Positions 56,156 to 64,000 of a stretch of 64,000 nucleotides of DNA are shown here, one piece after another (the first letter of the stretch is position 1; the number at the start of each line of letters is the position of its first letter). The notes beneath the pieces were generated by a model that worked only from the letters and a program-made list of their open reading frames with translations, did no database searches and was not told the DNA's origin. Source of the stretch: Typhlomys cinereus (lineage: Eukaryota > Chordata > Mammalia > Rodentia > Platacanthomyidae). The stretch spans positions 89,444 to 153,443 of the forward strand of contig JALPQD010000413.1 of assembly GCA_023101885.1 (NCBI GenBank), in the 5' to 3' direction. Made by a program: the position numbers and the translations under genes.

Positions 56156-59100
56156 ACGTCTGGAATTAACAATAGTTTCTCCATTATAACACTAAATGTT
56201 AATGGACTTAATTCACTGATCAAGAGACACAGATTACAAACTTGGATTAAAAATCACAATCCATCAATCTGTTGCCTGCAGGAAACCCATCTCACCACAA
56301 AAGATAGGCACGCTCTAAAAATAAAAGGCTGGTCAACAATTCTACAAGCAAATGGAAGCAGAAAACAGGCAGGGGTAGCCATTATGCTATCAGACAAAGT
56401 GGATTTCAAACCAAAAAAAATTATAAGAGACACGGATGGATACTACATTTTAGTCACAGGTACAATTCACCAGGAAGATTTCACAATACTGAACATATAT
56501 GCACCCAATACGGGCCCCTCCACATTCATTAAGAAAACCCTACAGCGTCTAAAGCATGAAATCAACCCCCAAACGATAATTCTTGGGGACTTCAACACCG
56601 CCCTCTCTACATGGGATAGATCAACAGGTCAAAAGCTTAACAGAGACACTTTGGAACTTAATCAAACCCTGAAAGAAATGGACCTCACAGATCTCTATCG
56701 AACTTTTCACCCACGCACCAAAGAATACACATTTTTCTCAGCAGCACACGGAACTTTCTCCAAAATAGATCACATACTGGGCCACAAAATGAATCTACAC
56801 ATATACAAGAAAGTTGAAATTCTAACCTGTGCCCTATCAGACCACCACGGCCTAAAGCTGGACATCCACAACACATCAAACAAGAGAAAATACACTAACT
56901 CCTGGAAACTTAACACTATGATGCTGAATGAGAACTGGATTCAGGAAGAAATTAAAAAGGAAATTCAAGATTTCCTGAAAGTGAATGATAACGAAAATAC
57001 AACTTACCAAAATCTCTGGGACACAATGAAAGCTGTTCTAAGAGGTAAGTTCATAGCTCTTAATGCCCACGTCAAAAAAATGGAAACATCAGAAATAAAC
57101 AACTTAACAATGCAGCTTAAAGCTTTAGAGAAACTAGAGCAATCTGATCCCAAAAGCAGTAGAAGAGAAGAGATTAGCAAAATAAGGGGAGAAATATCTG
57201 AAATCGAGACTAAGAAAACGATAGAAAAAATCAACCAATCAAAAAGCTGGTTCTTTGAAAAAATCAACAAGATTGATACACCCCTAGCTAAACTAACCAA
57301 AAGCAAGAGAGAGAAAACCCAAATTAACAAAATTAGAAATGAACATGGAGTTATCACTACTGATACCCAAGAAATCCAGAGAATTATAACATCATATTTC
57401 AAAAACTTATACTCTGTGAAGTTTAACAACACATAAGAGATGGATGAATTTCTAAGTAAACACAACTTACCTAAATTGAATCAGGAAGTTGTGAATTATT
57501 TAAATAGTCCTATAACATATAAGGAAATTGAGGAAGTAATCTTGAATCTTCCCACCAAAAAATGTCCTGGACCAGATGGATTCAGCACAGAGTTCTACCA
57601 GACATTTAAGGAGTTAATAACACCAATACTCCTTAAACTGTTCCATCAAATAGCAAAGGAAGGAACACTACCAAATTCCTTCTATGAAGCTAATATCGTT
57701 TTAATCCCAAAACCTAATAAAGATTCACTTAAAAAAGAAAACTATAGGCCGATCTCCCTGATGAACACAGACGCAAAGATTCTCAACAAAGTCTTAGCAA
57801 ATCGGATTCAAAAACATATTAAAAAGATCATTCATGGGGACCAAGTAGGCTTCATCCCCGGCACACAAGGTTGGTTCAACATACGCAAATCAATAAATGT
57901 AATTCATCATGTAAACCAGTCCAAAGTCCAAGACCACATGATACTCTCGATAGATGCAGAAAAAGCTTTTGACAAGATCCAACAGCCTTTTATGATCAAA
58001 ATGCTAGAGACAGTAGGAATGGAAGGAACCTTTATCAATATAATAAAAGCTGTATACAACAAGCCCACAGCAAGGATTATGCTCAATGGGGAACAATTGG
58101 AAGCATTCCCACTTCGATCAGGAACTAGACAAGGCTGTCCACTCTCACCACTTCTATTCAATATTGTACTTGAAGTGTTAGCTGAAGCCATAAGACAAGA
58201 AAGGGACATACGAGGGATTCAAATCGGCAAGGAAGAAGTCAAGCTATCCCTATTTGCAGATGACATGATCTTATACCTGAGTGATCCCATAAACTCCACC
58301 AGGAAGCTCCTGGAACTAATGGAGAAGTTCAGCAGGGTGGCAGGATACAAAATAAATGTGCAAAAATCAGAGGCCTTCCTATATGCCCAGAATGAAAGAA
58401 GTGAAAAAGCCTTGAGAGAAACAATACCATTTACTATAGCCCCTAAAAAATGAAATACCTTGGTATAAACCTAACTAAGGAGGTAAAAGACCTTTACAAT
58501 GAAAACTTTAAAACCCTAAAGAAAGAAATTGCAGAAGACACCAGAAGGTGGAAAGACCTCCCTTGTTCCTGGATTGGCAGAATCAACATTGTAAAAATGA
58601 CCATCCTATCAAAGGCAATATACAGATTCAATGCTATACCAATCAAAATCCCAAAGCAATTCTTCAAAGAAGTTGACCAAATAATCTCAAAGTTCATATG
58701 GAGACACAAAAGACCCAGGATAGCAAAGACAATCCTGAGTAACAAAAACACAGCTGGAGGTATTACCATACCAAACCTAAGTCTATACTACAAATCCATA
58801 GTTATAAAGACAGCCTGGTACTGGCTCCAAAATAGACACACAGATCAATGGATAAGGATTGAAGACCCAGATATAAGCCCACAAAGTTACAGCCATTTGG
58901 TCTTTGACAAAGGGGCCCAAAGAATCCAATGGAAAAAGAACAGCATCTTCAACAAATGGTGCTGGCAAAACTGGATCTCCACATGCAGAAGATTAAAGCT
59001 GGACCCGTACTTGTCACCATGTACAAGACTTAATTCCAAATGGATCAAGGACCTTGATATCAGGCCACAGACTTTAAAAACCATAGTTGAAAGGATAGGG

Positions 59101-59977
59101 AACTCCCTCGAGCTGATTGGGCTAGGCCAACACTTCCTAAACAGACATCCAATGGCACAATCACTGCTACCAACTCTCAACAGTTGGGATCTTGTGAAAT
59201 TAAAGAGCTTCTGTTCAGATAAAGAGATTGTCACAGGAGCTCAAAGGCAACCCACAGAATGGGAGAAAATCTTCACTAACCACATATCTGACAGAGCTCT
59301 ACTGTCCAGAGTGCACAAAGAACTTAGAAAATTAAACTCCAAGGAAAACACTGGCCCAATTAAAAAATGGGCCCTGGAACTTCAAAGAAACTTTACCAGG
59401 GATGAAATTAAAATGTCTAACAATTATCTTAAAAAATGCTCCACTTCCTTCGCCATCAGGGAAATGCAAATCAAAACTTCCCTGAGATATCATCTCACCC
59501 TGGTCAGGATGGCAAAAATCCACAATACAAAAACGACAAATGCTGGAGAGGATGTGGAGAGAGGGGAACTCTCCTACATTGTTGGTGGGAATGCAGGCTC
59601 ATACAGCCACTCTGGCGAGCCGTCTGGAGATTCTTAAAGAAATTAAGATTGAAATGCCATATGACCCTGCTATCCCACTTTTGGGAATAACCCCCCATGC
59701 AGCAGAGGTTCGCCTCGATAGCACAAGCTCGACCATGTTCATAGCAGCACTGTTTACAATAGCAAAGTCATGGAATCAACCTAAATGTCCAACAGTTGAC
59801 GAGTGGATAAGGAAATAGTGGTACATCTATACAATGGAGTACTACTCAGCCATCAAAAATGATGAATTACTGGAATTTGCTGGGAAATGGATGTCATTAG
59901 AAAGAATTATATTAAGTGAAGTATCCCAAACCCAGAAAATTAAGCGCTGTATGTACTCCCTAATAGGTGGCTCCTAG
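56156..59977 (+). pseudogene. L1 ORF2 (endonuclease/reverse transcriptase), inactivated by six changes
   Basis: About 1273 codons. In intact L1s this protein nicks DNA (N-terminal endonuclease) and copies L1 RNA at the nick (reverse transcriptase, then Cys-rich C-terminus). Seen here: endonuclease motifs CLQETH (Glu near 56282), GDFNT near 56590 and SDHH at 56837-56848; reverse-transcriptase FADD at 58253-58264; Cys-rich [18 protein letters not shown] at 59541-59594. Lesions: the expected start reads ACG (56156-56158), so the first in-frame ATG is at 56384, past the first endonuclease motif; TAA at 57434-57436 before the reverse transcriptase; a one-base loss in the A run at 58445-58450; a one-base loss near 59530; a one-base loss near 59644; and TAG at 59816-59818. 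Each indel was inferred from copy B and from the frame change. Homopolymer indels could partly be assembly errors. Confidence 0.92.
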
Positions 59978-60734
59978 TACCAAACTCACCCAGCCCACAT
60001 TGAGACACTCAAAAGTAAACCTATGAACACAGTAATTGCAAGGATTATGAACAAGAGAGATGGGTTAGGAGGGCCACACCAGAAACAAGGAGAGAGGAGA
60101 CCATGTTACAGCAGAGAAAATAGGCCTCCATCAAGGTCTGCAAGGGGTGACATACAGTGCCCAGCAGAATGGAGTGAAGGGAATTGCAGGAGCAGGAAAA
60201 CTGCAAAGAAAATCAACAAACCACAATCCAGAACTTCAGAGACTATATCAATCACATAGAACTAGGACAGCCTAATCTCTCCCCATCCTGGAGCTCAGGG
60301 ACATTTGCGGAAGAGGGGGCGGTAAGATTGTAAGAGCAAATGGATGGGAGGAGCAACGATTTGCAAGATTCTCAACAATAGTTGGGGCCAAAGCAATCGT
60401 AATGGGACTTTGCATGCCCTGCGCAATGTCCAGCGCACTGTTGCCCTCATAAAGTCTAGCATCTGTTAAGGGCACCGAGACCCCTGGAGGCAAGGGATTG
60501 ACAGCCATAGTAGTGATCTTATGCTTAAGGGGAACAAGAGAAAGGGCTTATGGAAATGCCACTGGGTCCTTATATGTCATCGGAGAGGAGGACCGAATGG
60601 AGAGTTAGGCGTATACAATAAAGGACTCTCTGGGAATTGGGGGGGAGGCACTGGGGGAAGGGGAGGGGGAGGAGGGGGGAGGGAGGGAACTGGTAAAAAA
60701 TTTTAAAATGTATAATTAAATTTTTAATAAAAAA
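59978..60734 (+). other. 3' UTR of inner L1 (copy E), intron-lacking form
   Basis: It runs from the ORF2 stop through GCAAGGGGTGACATACAGTG (intron-like segment absent) to a G-rich tract (60635-60690). The end differs from the other copies. After GGAACTGGT they continue CTACCTATTAGTTTGTATGA, whereas this one reads into AAAAATTTTAAAATGTATAA, then TTTTTAATAAAAAAAAAA. Confidence 0.85.
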
Positions 60735-61310
60735 AAAACTGCAAAAGAAAATCAACAAACCACAATCCAGAACTTCAGATACTCTATATCAACCACATAG
60801 AACTAAGCCAGCCTAATCTCCTCCCATCCTGAAGCTCAGGACATTTGCGGAAGAGAGGGCGGTAAGATTGTAAGAGCAAAAGGATGGGAGGAGCAATGAT
60901 CTGAAGATTCTCCACACTAGTTAGGGCTGAAGCAATCATAATAGGACTTCGCATGCCCTGCGCAATGTCCAACACACTATTGACCTCACAAAGTCTAGCA
61001 TCGGCTAAAGGCACCAAGATCCTTGGAGGCAAGGGATTGACAGCCACAGTAGTGTTAAGGGGAACACGAGAAAGGGTTCAGGGAAATGCCACTGGGTCCT
61101 TGTACGTCATCGGAGAGGAGGACCAAGAGGAGAGTTAGGCATACACAATAAAGGACTCTCTGGGAATTGGGGGGGAGGCACTGGGAGATGGGGAGGGAGG
61201 GAAGGGGAGCAGGGAGTTCAAGGGGAGGAGGAGGGGGGGAGGGAACTGGTCTACCTATTAGTTTGTATGAGCGAAATAATAATAAAAAATGTTAAAAAAT
61301 TCACAGCTTT
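60735..61310 (+). mobile_element. Outer L1 (copy D), right part, with right target-site duplication
   Basis: Resumes the 3' UTR of copy D after the inner L1 (ATCAACAAACCACAATCCAG). It includes the G-rich tract (61165-61250) and ends AATAATAATAAAAAATGTTA. 61296-61310 repeats AAAATTCACAGCTTT of 54338-54352. Confidence 0.92.
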
Positions 61311-61397
61311 AAAACTTTCTAAAATAAAGTGTCCTGGAGGTATAATTTTACTAAAGAAATCTACAAATGCCAAAGAAGAATTAACATCAACGCTTTC

Positions 61398-61762
61398 TGT
61401 GGCAGTTAATACTGATGTTCAACTTGGCAGAGCCTCTCACCCCTGCAGAAGTCTATGAGGGAGTTTCTAGATTACATTAATTGAGATGGAGAGATGTACC
61501 TAACAGTAGATGGTACACTTCATGGGCTGAGGACCCAAACTGAATAAAAAGGAGAAAGTACTCTGAGAACCAGCATTCATTTCTCTCTGCTTCCCGAGTG
61601 TATATATAATGGTGACCAGTTTACCTCTGGCTCCTGTTGCCATATCTTCTCTGCCATGATGGACTGTATCCTAAAACTGTAAGCCAGAATAAGCCTTTCC
61701 TTCCTTAAGTTGTCTCTTAGCAGGTATTTTTTCATATCAGTGAGGAGAGCAACTAACATATC
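61398..61762 (+). mobile_element. ORR1/MT-like solitary LTR
   Basis: It starts TGTGGCAGTTAATACTGATG, contains ATTAATTGAGATGGAGAG, GAATAAAAAGGAGAAAGTA, CCATGATGGACTGTATCC and AGAATAAGCCTTTCCTTCC, and ends near GAGCAACTAACATA. This is the order of rodent ORR1/MT LTRs. Confidence 0.75.
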
Positions 61763-61866
61763 ACACCTGGTAGAAAAGAGAACAGAAAAAGTTCCAATAT
61801 ATTTAGTGAAATAAACTTTGTTGACCAAATATAGTAGAAAACAGTAGAACAATAGGGAAGTTGAAG

Positions 61867-61893
61867 AGACGAGAGAGAGAGAGAGAGAGAGAG
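61867..61893. repeat. (GA)n microsatellite
   Basis: An uninterrupted GA tract of about 13 units. Confidence 0.95.
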
Positions 61894-62294
61894 GGCTCCA
61901 TAACAAAGTATATGGGAAAAACCCAATAATGCACAAAATGATTATATGTCACAAAATAAATCATATTCATCTTAGATATGTTACTCTTTAAAGTATTTGA
62001 GTCAATGTAATACATTATTATCAATGAGCTAAAGAAGCAAAACTGTGTGTTTGATTTTAATTGATAAGAAAAAAGCTTTCTAACAATCCAGCATACATTC
62101 ATATAAAAACATCTTTCAAGTCAGGAATGGAAGGGGATGAAAATAAATGTTACATATCTGTTGGGTCTGCATACATATGTGCACATTTGTGTGTGTGTGT
62201 GTGTATTTGAATGTATGTTTATCACATACACAAATCCACAGCTAACATAATGTATTTGTCAGTGCCTGGGGTTGAGTTGTTTTCCCTTAGGACT

Positions 62295-62420
62295 GGGAAA
62301 CAACCAGACCTAGCGGTGCAGGTCTGTGATCCCAGCCCCTTGGAGGCTGTGGGAGAGGTCCTGCGAGTTGAAGGTCAGCTGGGCAGCTTAGAGAGATTTC
62401 TTCTTCTCAAAATTAAAGCT
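62295..62420 (+). repeat. B1-like SINE
   Basis: CCTAGCGGTGCAGGTCTGTG, ATCCCAGCCCCTTGGAGGC then GAAGGTCAGCTGGGCAGCTT follow a B1/7SL-derived order. Confidence 0.65.
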
Positions 62421-62668
62421 ATTTAAAAAGGGAGGGATGGGCTAGAGAGATGGCTCAGGGTTAAAACTATCTCACAAGCAGATGTCCTGAGTTCGGATTC
62501 CAGGTCCCACATAGAAACGCCAGGGGGGAACAGTGGCCACCTGTACTTCCAGCCCTAGTGGGTGAAGTCTGGGAAATCCCAGAGTGAAGCAAGGAAAAAG
62601 GAAGAAGCAATCCAGGATGATTCCCAAAGTCACCCTTGCCCTCCACAGGAATACACAGTGCCCTTGAC

Positions 62669-62711
<43 letters not shown>

Positions 62712-62790
62712 CCTCTCTCTCACACACACATACACATACACACACTAACTAACTAACTAAATAAATAAAATATATTTAAAAAGGGAGGGA
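62420..62790 (+). mobile_element. tRNA SINE with (CTGT)n and perfect 18-bp target-site duplication
   Basis: TATTTAAAAAGGGAGGGA flanks at 62420-62437 and 62773-62790. The SINE (62438-62772) has head GGGCTAGAGAGATGGCTCAG, B-box-like GAGTTCGGATTCC, and body GGGAAATCCCAGAGTGAAGC. A (CTGT)n tract (about 62673-62711), a (CA)n tract and (CTAA)n(ATAA)n form the tail. Confidence 0.95.
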
Positions 62791-62870
62791 CTGGGTTGTA
62801 GTTTAATGATAGAGCATTTGCTTTAGCATGAGGTCATAGGTTAAATCCCTAATACCACAGAACAAATACT
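62791..62870 (+). repeat. ID element (BC1/tRNA-derived)
   Basis: GGTTGTAGTTTAATGATAGA, GCATTTGCTTTAGCATGAGG then TAGGTTAAATCCCTAATACC is the ID core, diverged, with an A-rich end. Confidence 0.7.
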
Positions 62871-62899
62871 AACAGCAAGACAAATATAATCATCACAGT

Positions 62900-64000
62900 G
62901 AATCACCACAACACCAGGAGTTCTAGTTAGTGCAATCAGCAGGGAAGAGAAACAAAGAATCTTCTTTTTGCGGATGCCATTGTTTTTTCCCCCCAAAGGA
63001 TAGAAAGGCTCAGAAATTAGAGCGTTGCTACTGTTGATGCAAAGCCTGATCCTGACGGCTTGTTTCCTGATATCTTAACTTTTTTGCTTCATAGGAACAT
63101 CAGATTAAAAAAAAAAGTGGAAATTTCCCTTGTTTTTAGTTCACTGGCAACGCTGTAGGTTTTATTTAAATGGATCACAGACTTAGAGTACCACTGGGTC
63201 AGTAGCCTCAGCATCTAGTTGAAGCATCTTGTGATTTTCTTAGTATACGACTTTTTCTGAAGAGACACATGTGTTTCATGTAGGAAAGTCTAAACCCCGA
63301 TGAGGCAGCACCCTCTTTGTACCTGCTGGGTATGGAACATCAGAGCTGTGACAGCAAATGGAGAGAAAACAGATGTAGGGCTGGAGCTGAAAGTATTCCT
63401 GTCTTGCATACTTTTCAAATGGTGTTTTGTTCTCCCTTGTTCTGTTGGCATGCATGATTTATTTTCAGTTTTCCCAGTTCCTTATGTAAAGGGCAGTGAC
63501 TGTTAGTGATCCTCACCTATCTGTCCATTAAATATTAGTCCAGCTGTGAACATTAAGGGGAAAATAAGTAAATGGAAAGATACGTCACGTTCATGGATTA
63601 GAAGACTCTACATAGAATGATGGCAATTTGTCCTGAGTTGATCTGCAGTTTTAATGTAGTTTCTATTAAGATGTTTCTGGTACTGAGACAGCATATTCTA
63701 CAATTTATCTGGAAAAGCACAGCCCACTGAAAACTAAAACATTTTGAAAACAGAAAATAAATTGATAGGAACTGCTGTATCCAACATTAAAGCTTTTTGT
63801 GTAGCTACAGTGACCAAGGTGGTGTGGCGTATCAGAATGGAAGGCATGTAGATTAGGAGAGCAGAACTGAGACCAGAGAACAAACTTACGAAATATTTTC
63901 AACAGATATTTGATAATATGAAAAAGTCAATTAGAGGAATGATAGACTTTTCAATACATTGTCTGAGGAGATTCATCAGACAATTATGGAAAGCAATGAA
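62900..64000 (+). mobile_element. Old L1 ORF2 remnants, probably one element with an unassigned block between
   Basis: 62930-63040 (GCAGGGAAGAGAAACAAAG, CTTTTTGCGGATGCCATTG) and 63545-64000 (CACGTTCATGGATTAGAAGA, GATGGCAATTTGTCCTGAG, AGCTACAGTGACCAAGGTGG, then TGTGGCGTATCAGAATGG) read as successive parts of a degraded ORF2. 63045-63540 does not match and may be a later insertion of unknown type. The element continues past the window edge. Confidence 0.55.

Larger units (their letters stand above)
54630..60734 (+). mobile_element. Near full-length L1 (copy E) inserted in copy D
   Basis: A 6.1-kb element with 5' UTR (54630-55034), ORF1 (55035-56105), ORF2 (56156-59977, broken), 3' UTR and A-rich tail. 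AAAACTGCAAAAGAA flanks it at 54615-54629 and 60735-60749, a perfect 15-bp target-site duplication in the 3' UTR of copy D. The 3' UTR lacks the intron-like segment (junction 60143/60144). It is the least diverged L1 in the window. Confidence 0.96.

Noticed and set aside
59978..61295. Tandem duplication of the L1 3' UTR
   Set aside because: The two 3' UTRs are explained by nested insertion. Each has its own target-site duplication (54615/60735 and 54338/61296).

Overview
The window is nuclear DNA from a rodent. It is AT-rich and dominated by interspersed repeats. The evidence is L1 elements whose ORF1 and ORF2 look like rodent L1, B1-, B4- and ID-like SINEs, many copies of a tRNA-derived SINE ending in (CA)n tails, numerous MaLR-type (ORR1/MT-like) solitary LTRs, and dense CA/GA microsatellites. 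The young SINE family (head GGGCTGGAGAGATGGCTCAG but a body unlike mouse B2) and the L1 5' UTR made of short GC-rich units suggest a non-murine rodent, perhaps jerboa-like. That assignment is inference. No bacterial or plasmid features are present, and no complete cellular gene is visible.

Layout. 1-1170: L1 3' UTR piece. 1.2-7 kb: a MIR, four LTR remnants, a B4-like SINE and microsatellites. 7-19 kb: mostly unannotated AT-rich DNA with SINEs, LTRs and old L1 pieces. 19625-19759 (minus strand): the one convincing candidate cellular coding exon, 45 codons with good splice sites and about 87% G/C at third positions. 20-24.8 kb: SINEs, a short minisatellite, an LTR. 24.8-32.5 kb: old minus-strand L1s interrupted by a SINE, then by a plus-strand L1, then by another SINE. 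34.5-35.8 kb: degraded endogenous retrovirus. 36-50.7 kb: SINEs, LTRs, old L1 pieces and long stretches with nothing recognisable. 50.8-54.2 kb: truncated L1 carrying a solo LTR. 54.3-61.3 kb: a near full-length L1 (5' UTR, intact ORF1, broken ORF2, 3' UTR) inserted in the 3' UTR of an earlier L1, both insertions framed by 15-bp target-site duplications. 61.4-64 kb: LTR, B1, young SINE, ID element and an old L1.

The most interesting observation is inside the L1s. Four of six L1 3' UTRs carry a 226-240 bp segment with GT...AG ends and a pyrimidine-rich acceptor. The other two lack it exactly at those ends, and the pattern occurs in two L1 lineages separable by a shared sequence variant. This looks like a 3'-UTR intron that is sometimes spliced before retrotransposition. 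Nothing in the window points to a multi-gene novel system.
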